Source of the DNA: Ensifer sp. PDNC004
GTDB taxonomy: Bacteria; Pseudomonadota; Alphaproteobacteria; Rhizobiales; Rhizobiaceae
Length of the DNA stretch: 64,000 nt
Assembly (NCBI RefSeq): GCF_016919405.1
Contig: NZ_CP070353.1
Location: 62,001-126,000, forward strand
Reading direction: 5' to 3'
The first letter of the stretch is position 1. Every line of letters starts with the position of its first letter. The notes beneath the pieces are model-generated. The model had not been told where the DNA came from, searched no databases, and saw only the letters and a program-made list of their open reading frames with translations. Positions 8,431-17,533 of the stretch are shown here, piece by piece. Both the position numbers and the translations under genes were made by a program.

Positions 8431-8655
8431 GGCTGCTTCCTGCCATCTGACCGGGCCGTTTTCAATGGCGACATAGGGCAAGGTGCCACAGCGCCCCTCA
8501 CGCGTCCAACGGGACGCGCGATGCTCCCGGCAAAATACTACAAATGCAGGAGAGGAAAACACAGCAGCTGCGCGATGTGGCGCGCAGGCGACGCGCCTAG
8601 AGTTCTCACCAGTGTTTCAACGCCCCTGAGGGGGCCAGAAGAGGTGGGAACGGCG

Positions 8656-8910
8656 ATGAGCAGCCTGCTTTCCGGAATGTCCGATTTCTATCACGCCGTC
8701 CGGCTGGATCTCAGCCAGCCGGCCAAGCATCTGGCCGACAGCCTTGGCCGTCACGATCCCTTCCGCATCCTTGTCATCTGGGAGGACCGCGTTCGTGTCC
8801 GCGAGCAACTTCAGCGGATGGCCGACCAATATCCGGAGCGGCTGAGGGATATCGGGATGACCATGGCGCAGGTGCGCGCTGAGACGAACAAGGCCTTCTG
8901 GCAACGCTGA
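8656..8910 (+). CDS. DUF1127 (YjiS-like) domain small protein
   Basis: 84 residues from the ATG at 8656 with GAGGTG upstream; a longer in-frame reading is not supported. The C-terminal part 'FRILVIWEDRVRVREQLQRM' followed by 'PERLRDIGMTMAQVRAETNKAFW' matches DUF1127 ('W..R...R..L..L....L.DIG.....V..E..K.FW'). Short DUF1127 proteins in Agrobacterium affect phosphate, carbon and RNA turnover; this longer form has an extra 35-residue N-terminus. Ends in a strong terminator. Confidence 0.8.
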   Translation: MSSLLSGMSDFYHAVRLDLSQPAKHLADSLGRHDPFRILVIWEDRVRVREQLQRMADQYPERLRDIGMTMAQVRAETNKAFWQR

Positions 8911-8928
8911 TTGATCCGGGGAGATGGG

Positions 8929-8962
8929 AAAAGGCGGCACGCACCGTGCCGCCTTTTCGTTT
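8929..8962. terminator. Bidirectional rho-independent terminator
   Basis: A perfect 12-bp stem AAAAGGCGGCAC (8929-8940) / GTGCCGCCTTTT (8946-8957) with a GCACC loop; a T-rich tail follows on the plus strand and the stem's A-run gives a T-run on the minus strand. Sits between the convergent DUF1127 and ABC ATPase genes. Confidence 0.9.
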
Positions 8963-8963
8963 T

Positions 8964-10595
8964 TCAGTTGCCGGCGCTTTCCATGCGCCGTGTCTTCAGC
9001 ACGCGCTCGAGCCAGCCGATCTCCATCTCCGGAACCGACTTCAGAAGCAGGTCGGTATAGTCGTCGAAGGGCGGCGACAGCACCTTCGACTTCGGACCGA
9101 AGCGCACGAGGCGGCCGCGATGCATGACCGCGACGCTGTCGGCGATCGCCCGCACGATGGCGATGTCGTGGGTGATAAAGACATAGGAAACAGCGGTTTC
9201 CTCCTGAAGCTTCAAAAGCAGATTCAGGATGCCTTCGGCGACCAGCGGATCAAGGGCCGAGCTCGGCTCGTCGCAGAGGATCAGCTCGGGCTTCGCCGCC
9301 AAGGCGCGGGCGATCGCCACACGCTGCTTCTGCCCGCCCGAAAGTTCCGCCGGGTACCGGTCGAGGAAGCGGCTGCCCATCTCGATCTGGTCGAGCAGCT
9401 CGTTCACCCGCTCGGTCTTCTTCTGGCCGTGCAGGCCGAAGTAGAAGGAGAGCGGGCGGCCGACGATGTCACGCACCGTCTGGCGCGGGTTCATCGCGGT
9501 ATCGGCCATCTGGTAGATCATCTGGATGCGGCGCAGCTCGTCGTTGCTGCGGCCCTTCAGGGCGCGCGGCAGCTCCTTGCCTTCGAACGAGATGCGACCC
9601 TCGGTCGGCGGCAGGAGCCCGGTGATGACGCGGGCGAGCGTCGACTTGCCTGAACCGCTTTCGCCGACGATCGCCAGTGTCTGGCCCTTCGGCAGATGCA
9701 TCGAGACATCGTGCAGCACCTTGAAGCCGTTGGCATAGCCGGCGCTGATATTCTCGATCTTCAGCTGCGTCCCGGTCTGGTCGGCAGCTTCCTCGCGTTT
9801 CGTCTGGCGGACGCTGACGAGTGCCCGGGTGTAGTCTTCCCGCGGAGCCTCGATGATCTGTTTCGTCGAGCCGTATTCCACCGTCTTGCCATGGCGCAGC
9901 ACCATGATGTCGTCGGAGATCTGGGCAACGACCGCGAGATCGTGGGTGATGTAGAGGGCTGCCGTGTGCGTCTCCTCGATCGCATGCTTGATCGCGGCGA
10001 GCACGTCGATCTGGGTGGTGACGTCGAGCGCGGTCGTCGGCTCGTCGAAGACGATCAGTTCCGGATTGGGGCAGAGCGCCATGGCGGTCATGGCGCGCTG
10101 CAGTTGCCCGCCGGAGACCTGATGCGGATAGCGGTCACCGAAGGTTTCCGGATTGGGCAGGCCCAGCACCCGGAACAGATAGAGCGCCCGCTTCTTGGCC
10201 TCCTCGCGGCTCATGATGCCGTGGCGCAGCGACGCCTCGATCACCTGATCGCCGAGCCTATGGGCCGGGTTGAAGGCGGCAGCGGCCGATTGCGCGACAT
10301 AGCAGACGCGGGCGCCGCGGATCGAGCGGATGCCTTGTCTGTCGAGCGTCAGGATATCCTTGCCGTCGAGCAGGACCTGACCGCCGGTGATGCGTACGCC
10401 GCCGCGGCCGTAGGCCAATGCAGACAACCCGATCGTCGACTTGCCGGCGCCGGACTCGCCGATAAGGCCGAGCACCTTGCCTTTTTGCACGGCGAAGGAG
10501 ACGCCCTCGACGAGGGTGACGACCTTGGGCGGTTCGCCAGGCGGATAGCTGGTCGCTTCGATCTTGAGGTTCTTGACGGAAAGCATCTCAGGCAT
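8964..10595 (-). CDS. Dual-domain ABC transporter ATPase (DppD-DppF fusion)
   Basis: 543 residues with two complete nucleotide-binding domains: Walker A GESGAGKST (about 46-54) with signature VSGGQLQR and Walker B 'LIVFDEPTTALD', then a second GESGSGKST (about 315) with LSGGQKQR and 'LILCDEPSSALD'. One polypeptide thus supplies both ATPases of a peptide/nickel-type importer. It overlaps the permease gene upstream by 8 bases and is the last gene of the operon 14122 to 8964. Confidence 0.95.
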   Translation of the reverse strand: MPEMLSVKNLKIEATSYPPGEPPKVVTLVEGVSFAVQKGKVLGLIGESGAGKSTIGLSALAYGRGGVRITGGQVLLDGKDILTLDRQGIRSIRGARVCYVAQSAAAAFNPAHRLGDQVIEASLRHGIMSREEAKKRALYLFRVLGLPNPETFGDRYPHQVSGGQLQRAMTAMALCPNPELIVFDEPTTALDVTTQIDVLAAIKHAIEETHTAALYITHDLAVVAQISDDIMVLRHGKTVEYGSTKQIIEAPREDYTRALVSVRQTKREEAADQTGTQLKIENISAGYANGFKVLHDVSMHLPKGQTLAIVGESGSGKSTLARVITGLLPPTEGRISFEGKELPRALKGRSNDELRRIQMIYQMADTAMNPRQTVRDIVGRPLSFYFGLHGQKKTERVNELLDQIEMGSRFLDRYPAELSGGQKQRVAIARALAAKPELILCDEPSSALDPLVAEGILNLLLKLQEETAVSYVFITHDIAIVRAIADSVAVMHRGRLVRFGPKSKVLSPPFDDYTDLLLKSVPEMEIGWLERVLKTRRMESAGN

Positions 10596-11415
10596 CGCCG
10601 CGTCCTCCCTTGAGGCTGGAGGTACGTTTCATCAGCCAGTCGACCACGAGGTTGACGCAGATCGCGAGCGTGGCGATCGCCGCACCCGGGATGAGCGCTG
10701 CCGAGATACCGAAGATGATGCCGTCTTTGTTGTCCTTGACCATGCCGCCCCAGTCGGCGGCCGGCGGCTGGATGCCGAGGCCGAGGAATGAGAGGGTGGA
10801 GAGAAACAGGATGGAAAAGGCGAAGCGCAGGCCGAATTCGGCGAGCAGCGGCGACAGCGTGTTCGGCAGGATCTCGCGGAAGATGATCCAGAGCGAACCT
10901 TCGCCGCGCAGCCTTGCCGCCTCGACGAACTCCATGACCGCGACGTCGAGCGCCACGGCGCGGCCGATGCGGAAGACGCGGGTTGAGTCGAGTACCGCCA
11001 TCACCAGGATCAGAATCCAGAGATGCTGCGGCAGCACGGCGAGAACGACGAGGGCGAAGATCAGTGTCGGGATCGCCATCATCAGGTCGTTGAAGCGGGA
11101 GAACAGCTGGTCGGTGAAGCCGCCGACGACGGCGGCGGTGAAGCTCAGGAGCATGCCCAGCGAGAAGGAGAGCACGGTTGCCGCCAGCGCCACGAAGATG
11201 GTGGTGCGGGCGCCATAGATCAGACGCGACAGCAGATCGCGGCCGAGATTGTCGGTGCCGAGCAGGAAGTCGCCGCCGGCCGGCAGCCAGACGTCGCCGA
11301 CCACGTCGCGCTCGCCGAAGGGGGCGATGACGGGCGCAAAGAGGGCGCAGAAGATCGCAATCGCGATGCCGGCGATGCCGATCCAGGCGCTGAAGGGAAT
11401 GGATCTCAGGTTCAT
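10588..11415 (-). CDS. ABC transporter permease, DppC type
   Basis: 275 residues, about six membrane helices, an N-terminal OppC_N-like helix ('WIGIAGIAIAIFCALFAPVI') and the 'FLLGTDNLGRDLLSRLIYGAR' segment that marks DppC/OppC. The EAA loop is 'EFVEAARLRGEGSLWIIFRE'. Pairs with the DppB-type permease upstream (ATGA overlap). Confidence 0.94.
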   Translation of the reverse strand: MNLRSIPFSAWIGIAGIAIAIFCALFAPVIAPFGERDVVGDVWLPAGGDFLLGTDNLGRDLLSRLIYGARTTIFVALAATVLSFSLGMLLSFTAAVVGGFTDQLFSRFNDLMMAIPTLIFALVVLAVLPQHLWILILVMAVLDSTRVFRIGRAVALDVAVMEFVEAARLRGEGSLWIIFREILPNTLSPLLAEFGLRFAFSILFLSTLSFLGLGIQPPAADWGGMVKDNKDGIIFGISAALIPGAAIATLAICVNLVVDWLMKRTSSLKGGRGDA

Positions 11416-12536
11416 CGCGGATGCCTCAGTCTCGGGTTGGCGATGATCGCGAGAATGTCGGCCGCCATGTTCAGGAAGATGTAGAAGGCGGCAAAGATCA
11501 GGCCGCAGGCCTGGACGACGGGCATGTCGCGCACGGTCACCGCATCCACCATGTATTGGCCCATGCCGGGATAGACGAAGACCACTTCGACGACGACCAC
11601 GCCGACGACGAGATAGGCAAGGTTGAGCGCAATGACATTGATGACCGGCGCCACGGTGTTGGGAGCGGCATGGCGCGCGATGATGCGGAACATGCCGAGC
11701 CCCTTCAGTTCCGCCGTCTCGACATAGGCCGACGACATGACGTTGAGGATCGCCGCGCGGGTCATGCGCATCATGTGGGCGAGAACGACGAGAACCAGCG
11801 TCGCGACGGGAAGCGCGATCGCCGAGAGCCGTTCGGTGAAGGTCATGCTGTCATAGACGGTCGCGGGGAAGGTCGCGACGCCGTATTTGACGGCAAAGAA
11901 CATGATCAGCAGATAGCCGACGAAGAACTCGGGCAGGGAGATGGCTGCGAGCGAGACGACGTTGATGATCTTGTCGGGCAGCCGGTTTCGAAACTGTACC
12001 GCAAGCATGCCGAGCCCGACGGCGAGCGGCACGGAAACGAGGGCCGCGAAGAAGGCGAGGAACAGCGAATTGCCGAGGCGCTTGGAAATCTGTTCGCCGA
12101 CCGAGTTCTTGCTCGCCCAGGACGTTCCGAAATCGCCCTGCAGGGCGCCGCCGAGCCAGGAGACGTAGCGTTCGGTCCAGGGGCGATCGAGGCCGAGATC
12201 CTTGCGGATGTTTTCGACCGCCTGCGGCGTTGCCGACTGGCCGAGATAGGTGGTGGCGAAGTCGCCCGGAAGCGCCTCGATGCCGCCGAAGATCATCAGC
12301 GATACGGCAAAGAGCAGCCCGACGCTCAGGCCGAGGCGCTGCAGGACCAACGCCGCGAGCGGGCGGCGGAAGGTGAAGCGCCGCCAGAAGGTGCCGTCGA
12401 TTTCACCATTCGAGGGATTGGCGGCAGGGTTTGGTTTTGCTGGTACTCCGGAAAGTTCGGCAGACCGCGGGTGTGTTGCACCCGCGGTTCCATCCGTCGA
12501 AACCGGACCAGTGAGCGGTCCGCTTTCCATCATCAT
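11412..12536 (-). CDS. ABC transporter permease, DppB type
   Basis: 374 residues. I choose the ATG at 12536 because it overlaps the binding-protein stop as ATGA; a start four codons earlier is possible. Membrane helices begin near residue 65 ('RLGLSVGLLFAVSLMIFGG'), with 'LGLDRPWTERYVSWLGGALQ' in the periplasmic loop and the EAA loop 'YVETAELKGLGMFRIIARHA', all typical of DppB. The polar 50-residue N-terminal extension (Pro/Ala/Asn-rich) is longer than usual for the family. Confidence 0.92.
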   Translation of the reverse strand: MMMESGPLTGPVSTDGTAGATHPRSAELSGVPAKPNPAANPSNGEIDGTFWRRFTFRRPLAALVLQRLGLSVGLLFAVSLMIFGGIEALPGDFATTYLGQSATPQAVENIRKDLGLDRPWTERYVSWLGGALQGDFGTSWASKNSVGEQISKRLGNSLFLAFFAALVSVPLAVGLGMLAVQFRNRLPDKIINVVSLAAISLPEFFVGYLLIMFFAVKYGVATFPATVYDSMTFTERLSAIALPVATLVLVVLAHMMRMTRAAILNVMSSAYVETAELKGLGMFRIIARHAAPNTVAPVINVIALNLAYLVVGVVVVEVVFVYPGMGQYMVDAVTVRDMPVVQACGLIFAAFYIFLNMAADILAIIANPRLRHPR

Positions 12537-14122
12537 GCGTCCAGCCATACCCGGGTTGCGACGTAACCGTTCGACATGTCGTTGCCGATATCGTGCACAT
12601 AGCCCTTCACCTGCTTGGTGGAGGCGTTCACGAAGTCGTTGAACATCGGCAGGATCAGGCCGCCTTCGTCACGCACCATCATGGCCATGGTGCGGTACAT
12701 GTCCTTGCGCTTGGCCTCGTCGAGTTCGGCGCGGGCCTCGAGCAGGATCTTGTCGAAGTCCGGGCGCTTGAAGCGGGTGTCGTTCCAGTCGGCGGTCGAC
12801 AGGTAAGCGGTGGAGTACATCTGGTCCTGGGTCGGACGGCCGCCCCAGTAGGAGGTGGAGAAGGGCTGCACGTTCCAGACGTTGGTCCAGTAGCCGTCGC
12901 CCGGCTCGCGCTTGACCTCAATCTCGATGCCCGCCTTCTTGGCGCTTTCCTGGTAGAGCACGGCCGCATCGACAGCCCCTGGGAACGCGACGTCGGAGGT
13001 GCGCAGGAGCACCGGTCCGCTATGGCCGGATTTCTTGTAGTGGAAGGCCGCCTTGTCCGGATCGTAGGCGCGCTGCTCGATGCCTTCCGGGAAGAGGGCA
13101 TAGGTATCGTTGATCGGGAAGTCGTTGCCGACCTTGCCGTAGCCGCCGAGGATGCGCTGGACCATGGTCTCGCGGTCCATCGAATATTTCAGCGCCATGC
13201 GCAGGTCGTTGTTGTCGAAGGGCGCGGTGTTGCAATGCATGATGAACACGTAGTGGCCGCGGCCGGACGTGTTCAGGATCTCGACCGTCGGCGCCTTCTT
13301 CAGAAGGTTGACCGTCTTCGGATCGACGCGGTTGATGTAGTGCACCTGGCCGGAAGAAAGGGCTGCGATGCGAGCGGTCGCGTCGTTCATGGCGATGAGT
13401 TCTACCGAGTCCACGTAGCCGCGGTCGGTGCGCCAGTCGTCGGCGTTCTTCTCGAAGGTGGCGCGAACGCCGGCTTCGAAACTCGTTACCTTGAAGGGAC
13501 CGGTACCGATCATCGCGTCCGGCTTGTCGATGCCGCCGCCCGGCTGGATGATCAAGTGATAGTCGGTCAGAAGCAGCGGCAGGTCGGCATTGCCTTCGGT
13601 CAGTACCAGCACCAGCTTGTCGCCGTCGGCCTTGATTTCCTTGATCGACTTCATCACACCGAGCGCGCCGGACTCCGACTTTTCGTCGGTGTGGCGCTGC
13701 AGCGTCTTGATGACGTCGTCGAGCGTCAGTTCCTTGCCGTCATGGAATTTCACGCCCTTGCGGATGGCGAAGGTCCAGGTCGACGCATCGGCTGATGGCT
13801 CCCAGGATTCGGCAAGGGCCGGCACTGGCGCGCCCGTCGTCGGGTGGCTTTCGACCAGCATGTCGCCCCAGTTGCGGCCGACGACGAACATGAACTGCGA
13901 AAGCGCCTTGGCCGGATCCTTCGAATCGGTCGCAGCCGCACCTTCGAGACCGAGCTTCAGGTGGCCGCCGCGCTTCGGCTCCTGCGCCTGAGCGCTGGTG
14001 GCAAACAGCGTGCCTGCGGTCGAGGCGAGAATGCCGGCAGCGGCTGCGCGGCCCAAAAACTCGCGGCGGTTCATCTTGCCGAGCATGACCTGGCGTGTGA
14101 GGTAATCCTTGTAATCGCTCAT
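12533..14122 (-). CDS. ABC transporter periplasmic binding protein, oligopeptide/dipeptide type
   Basis: 529 residues from the ATG at 14122 (MSDYKDYL) with GGGGA upstream. Twin-arginine-like signal 'MNRREFLGRAAAAGILAS', cleavage near 'SAQAQEP'. The mature part is an SBP_bac_5 protein and a near copy of the product of 4011-5615 (shared blocks include 'LTEGNADLPLLLTDYHLI' and 'AKKAGIEIEV'). First gene of a compact operon: binding protein, two permeases, dual ATPase. Ligand unknown; peptides or opine-like compounds are typical for the class. Confidence 0.94.
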   Translation of the reverse strand: MSDYKDYLTRQVMLGKMNRREFLGRAAAAGILASTAGTLFATSAQAQEPKRGGHLKLGLEGAAATDSKDPAKALSQFMFVVGRNWGDMLVESHPTTGAPVPALAESWEPSADASTWTFAIRKGVKFHDGKELTLDDVIKTLQRHTDEKSESGALGVMKSIKEIKADGDKLVLVLTEGNADLPLLLTDYHLIIQPGGGIDKPDAMIGTGPFKVTSFEAGVRATFEKNADDWRTDRGYVDSVELIAMNDATARIAALSSGQVHYINRVDPKTVNLLKKAPTVEILNTSGRGHYVFIMHCNTAPFDNNDLRMALKYSMDRETMVQRILGGYGKVGNDFPINDTYALFPEGIEQRAYDPDKAAFHYKKSGHSGPVLLRTSDVAFPGAVDAAVLYQESAKKAGIEIEVKREPGDGYWTNVWNVQPFSTSYWGGRPTQDQMYSTAYLSTADWNDTRFKRPDFDKILLEARAELDEAKRKDMYRTMAMMVRDEGGLILPMFNDFVNASTKQVKGYVHDIGNDMSNGYVATRVWLDA

Positions 14123-14495
14123 TCCCCTGTTCCCTTCTGTTGTCGGCATTCGCCGTTCGTAGTGGTTGGTAGAGATTGCTGCGTACAGCCATTGTATCAG
14201 ATGGCTTCGGATCGGCCTGACGGCCGCTTATTCTTCTCTTTCTGTCGTCTTCTCCTTCCCCAGCCGGGGGCGTCCTTCGTTCAGATCGATAAGCGTAATC
14301 GCTGGAACTCTTCTTGTAACGCCCTAAATTACAATTTATTTCCATAAGGTTGGCTTATGGATGCGTGTTTGATGGCGCGCGGCTTTTCCCGCGCGTCTCG
14401 TCACGTCTTGGTGCCGGTCGCCCGGCTCGGTTGCCTGCGCCGCCAAGGCTTGGCGGGGATGCGCTTTCGGTGATTTCACGCGAAAGCGGGATGCT
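14123..14495. other. Intergenic region with promoter-like A+T patch and two small palindromes
   Basis: No convincing gene. The A+T-rich part holds TAAATT-AC-AATTTA (14325-14338) and CCATAAG-GTTGG-CTTATGG (14342-14360), both perfect; they lie 200-240 bases upstream of the binding-protein start and may be operators. A GC hairpin (about 14376-14395) lies nearer the hydratase end. Confidence 0.5.
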
Positions 14496-15278
14496 CTAGC
14501 GACCCTTCCAGACGGGGTCGCGCTTCTCGGTGAAGGCGCGCACGCCTTCCAGCTGGTCTTCGCTCGAATAGAGAATGTCGACGGTCTTGAACTGCCGTTT
14601 GGTGATCTTGTTCATCGTCCCCTGGAAGGTGTCGCCCTCGGCGGCGCGCACCACTTCCTTGATCGCGGCATAAACGAGCGGCGGGCCGCTTTCGAGCAGG
14701 CGCGCCAGTTCCCAGGCGCGATCCATCAGCTTGCCCGCCGGCAGGATCTCGTTGACGAAACCCCAGCGGTTGGCCTCGACTGCATCGAGCCAGCGGCCGG
14801 TCAGAAGCATGTCCATTGCGATGTGATAGGGGATACGCTTCGGCAGCTTGATCGAGGCGGCGTCGGCAACCGTGCCGGAGCGGATCTCCGGCAGCGCGAA
14901 AGTCGCGTGTTCGGCGGCAAGGATCAGGTCGGTCGAAAGCGCGATCTCCAGGCCGCCGCCGCAGCAGATGCCGTTGATCGCCGCGATGATCGGCTTGTTG
15001 AGATCGCGCAATTCCTGCATGCCGCCGAACCCGCCGACGCCATAGTCGCCGTCGACGGCGTCGCCGCCGGCGGCCGCCTTCAGGTCCCATCCCGGACAGA
15101 AGAATTTTTCGCCGGCGCCGGTGATGATGGCGACGCGCAAGGTGTCGTCGTCACGGAAATCGCGGAAGATTTCGCCCATCACCCGGCTGGTCGCCAGGTC
15201 GATGGCGTTGGCCTTCGGCCGGTCGATGGTGACTTCGAGGATGCCGCCCTCGCGGCGTGTACGGATCGGTCCGGTCAT
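14496..15278 (-). CDS. Enoyl-CoA hydratase family, probable crotonobetainyl-CoA hydratase (CaiD-like)
   Basis: 260 residues of the crotonase fold: 'ITGAGEKFFCPGWDLKAA' (oxyanion/CoA region, about 52-70), 'GICCGGGLEIALSTDLILA' (about 103-121) and 'FALPEIRSGTVADAASI'. CaiD-type proteins hydrate crotonobetainyl-CoA to L-carnitinyl-CoA. The assignment rests on the neighbours: CoA ligase, acyl-CoA dehydrogenase and carnitine dehydrogenase on the same strand, separated by short gaps. Last gene of the run. Confidence 0.82.
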   Translation of the reverse strand: MTGPIRTRREGGILEVTIDRPKANAIDLATSRVMGEIFRDFRDDDTLRVAIITGAGEKFFCPGWDLKAAAGGDAVDGDYGVGGFGGMQELRDLNKPIIAAINGICCGGGLEIALSTDLILAAEHATFALPEIRSGTVADAASIKLPKRIPYHIAMDMLLTGRWLDAVEANRWGFVNEILPAGKLMDRAWELARLLESGPPLVYAAIKEVVRAAEGDTFQGTMNKITKRQFKTVDILYSSEDQLEGVRAFTEKRDPVWKGR

Positions 15279-15283
15279 CGCTG

Positions 15284-17350
15284 TTATTTCCTCCGGCGGA
15301 TCAGGGCGTCGGCAGCAACGGCACCCTGACCGTTCGGCAACACCATCAAAGGATTGATATCCAGTTCTTCGAGTTTCGAAGCGTTTGCAACGACATAGGA
15401 TGCCGCTGCCGCGACAGCCTCGATCAAAGCGGCGTAATCGGCGGCAGGCGCCCCGCGATAACCGTCGAGCAGCTTGCGGATCTTCAGTCCCGCGATCGCC
15501 TCGCGGATCGCTTCCGGCGTCGTCGGCAACGTCACGATGGCGGAATCGTCGAGCAGTTCCACCAGGATGCCGCCTGCGCCGATGGTCAGAACCGGCCCGG
15601 CGACGGGGTCGCGCATGGCGCCGATGATCAGCTCGGCGACGGGTTTTGCCACCATCTTTTCGACGAGGTAACCGGAGGCAACCCCGGCCATGGCTTTGGC
15701 CGCCGCATGGACCTCATCGCGGCTCGTCAGGTTGAGCTTCACTGCGCCCGCGTCGGTCTTGTGGGCGACGCCGAGGCCCTTCAGTACGACCGGGAAGCCG
15801 AGTGTCTCGGCAGCCGCTGCTGCCTGCTCGGCGGTTGCCGCCGTCTTGCCCTTCGGCACGGTGAGGCCTGCGGCGGCAAGCTCCACCTTCGCCTCGTTTT
15901 CGCTGAGGGTGACGGCTTCACCATCTTCGGCTTCAATGCCGTCGAACAGACGAGGCGGGGCGGGCTTTGCCCAGACAGCGCCGATATCGGCTGCCGTCTC
16001 GATCGCGTCCAGCGCCTCCTCGATGCCGAAGAAGGGCACGATGCCGGCCTTCATCAGGAAGAGCGCGGTTGCTTCCGGCATGTTCTCGCCGAGGCTCGCG
16101 ACGATACCGGCGCGGGCGCCGGTGGCTCTCGCCGCGTCGATTACCGCGTGGCAGGTGGTCTCCCAGTCGGCCGGGTCGCAGCGGTCGAGACGGGGGAAAT
16201 CGAGCACGAGCAGATTGATGGCATAGCCGCCCTTCATCATCGCGGTGAAAGCGGTCGTCTGCTTCTCGCGGTTGCCCCAGACGAAGGTGTGGTAGTCGAG
16301 CGGGTTGGCGATCGTCACCATCTCGCCGAGCGCGTCCTTCAGCGGCTTCTTCTGCTCGTCGCGCAAGGGGCGGTAGTTCACTCGGTAGCGTTCGCCGGCA
16401 TCCGCCATCAGCGAGGCCTCGCCGCCGGAGCAGCTCATCGAGGAGATGTCGCGGCTGTCGAGCGGGCCTGCCACGTGCAGCAGCTTCAGGGTTTCCAGAA
16501 GTGCGGGCAGCGTGTCGACGCGGCCGATGCCGAGACGGGCAAGCAGGGCCGAGGAGACACGGTCGTTGCCGGCAAGCGAGGCGGTGTGCGACACCGTCGC
16601 CAGTTGCGCCGCTTCCGATTTGCCGACCTTCAGTGTCACGACCGGCTTGCCGAGTTCGCGGGCACGGGTCGCCAGCCGCTCCAGCGCTGCCATACTGTCG
16701 AAGCCCTCGATGTGCAGGCCGACGGCGGTGACGCGCGGATCTTCGAGCACGGCGCAGGCGATGTCGGATAAGCCCGTCTGCGCCTGGTTGCCGGCGGTCA
16801 TGACATAGGCGAGCGGCAGGCCGCGCGTCTGCATCGAGATGTTGCAGGCAATGTTGGAGGACTGCGTCAGGATGGCGACGCCCTTTTCGACGCGTTGCAT
16901 GCCGTGCTGGTCCGGCCAGAGCAGGGCGCCGTCGAGCATGTTGATGAAGCCATAGCAGTTGGGCCCGACGATCGGCATGTCGCCGGCGGCCGCCACCAGC
17001 GCCTCCTGCATGTCGTTGCCGTCGTCGAGCTCGCTTGCCGCCTCGCGGAAGCCCGAGGCGTAGCAGACCGCACCGCCCGAGCCACGGGCGGCGAGGTCAC
17101 GGATGATGTCGATCGTCAGCTGCCGGTTGACCCCGACGAAGGAGGCGTCGGGCGCGCCCGGAAGTTCGGCGACGGAGCGATAGCATTTGCGGCCGAGGAT
17201 CTCGGCCTCGCGCGGGTGCACCGGCCAGATCTCTCCGGTAAAACCCATCTTGTCGCATTGTTCGATAACGCGCCGCGCTTCCTTGCCGCCAAAAACGGCG
17301 ATGGTGCGCGGACGGATGAGGCGGTTGAGGGAGCGGGGCGTGGAGGTCAT
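15284..17350 (-). CDS. ADP-forming acyl-CoA synthetase (acetate-CoA ligase family), probable betaine activator
   Basis: 688 residues from the ATG at 17350. CoA-binding Rossmann domain ('RPRTIAVFGGKEARRVIEQC', 1-130), succinyl-CoA ligase-like domains with the phospho-histidine context 'SHTASLAGNDRV' (about 255-265), and a C-terminal ATP-grasp ('FPVVLKGLGVAHKTDAGAV', about 520-680). One chain therefore carries the alpha and beta parts. In this context it would activate gamma-butyrobetaine, crotonobetaine or carnitine to the CoA thioester, replacing the AMP-forming CaiC or the CaiB transferase of enterobacteria (inference). Confidence 0.84.
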   Translation of the reverse strand: MTSTPRSLNRLIRPRTIAVFGGKEARRVIEQCDKMGFTGEIWPVHPREAEILGRKCYRSVAELPGAPDASFVGVNRQLTIDIIRDLAARGSGGAVCYASGFREAASELDDGNDMQEALVAAAGDMPIVGPNCYGFINMLDGALLWPDQHGMQRVEKGVAILTQSSNIACNISMQTRGLPLAYVMTAGNQAQTGLSDIACAVLEDPRVTAVGLHIEGFDSMAALERLATRARELGKPVVTLKVGKSEAAQLATVSHTASLAGNDRVSSALLARLGIGRVDTLPALLETLKLLHVAGPLDSRDISSMSCSGGEASLMADAGERYRVNYRPLRDEQKKPLKDALGEMVTIANPLDYHTFVWGNREKQTTAFTAMMKGGYAINLLVLDFPRLDRCDPADWETTCHAVIDAARATGARAGIVASLGENMPEATALFLMKAGIVPFFGIEEALDAIETAADIGAVWAKPAPPRLFDGIEAEDGEAVTLSENEAKVELAAAGLTVPKGKTAATAEQAAAAAETLGFPVVLKGLGVAHKTDAGAVKLNLTSRDEVHAAAKAMAGVASGYLVEKMVAKPVAELIIGAMRDPVAGPVLTIGAGGILVELLDDSAIVTLPTTPEAIREAIAGLKIRKLLDGYRGAPAADYAALIEAVAAAASYVVANASKLEELDINPLMVLPNGQGAVAADALIRRRK

Positions 17351-17403
17351 GCCGTTTTGCACTCCCTCATGCCGACGGCCGTCGGAGCGCTCGCCATCAA
17401 CGC

Positions 17404-17510
17404 CCTCATTCCTGTGCTTGTCACAGGAATGAGGAGGGAAGAGAGGTTCGTTGCCTCTAACCGATCTCCCCCCTTGTGGGGGAGATGCCCGGCAGGGCAG
17501 AGGGGGGTAA
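17404..17510. repeat. Composite palindromic intergenic repeat of rhizobial type
   Basis: Three hairpins in a row: 13-bp arms CCTCATTCCTGTG / CACAGGAATGAGG (17404-17434), ATCTCCCCC / GGGGGAGAT (17464-17486), and GCCC-GGCA-GGGC (17487-17498). This 'tccccc-ttgt-gggggaga-tgcccggcagggc' mosaic is a common non-coding repeat in Rhizobiales genomes. It lies between two genes of the carnitine run and may stabilise or split the mRNA. Confidence 0.7.
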
Positions 17511-17533
17511 CTCGCTGAAACCGACCCATCCCG

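Noticed and set aside
8964..10595. Two separate ATPase genes
   Set aside because: The frame is continuous through both nucleotide-binding domains; it is a real fusion.
17404..17510. Possible CRISPR or insertion sequence at the palindromic repeats
   Set aside because: No regularly spaced repeats with unique spacers, no transposase and no target duplication; they fit small rhizobial intergenic repeats.
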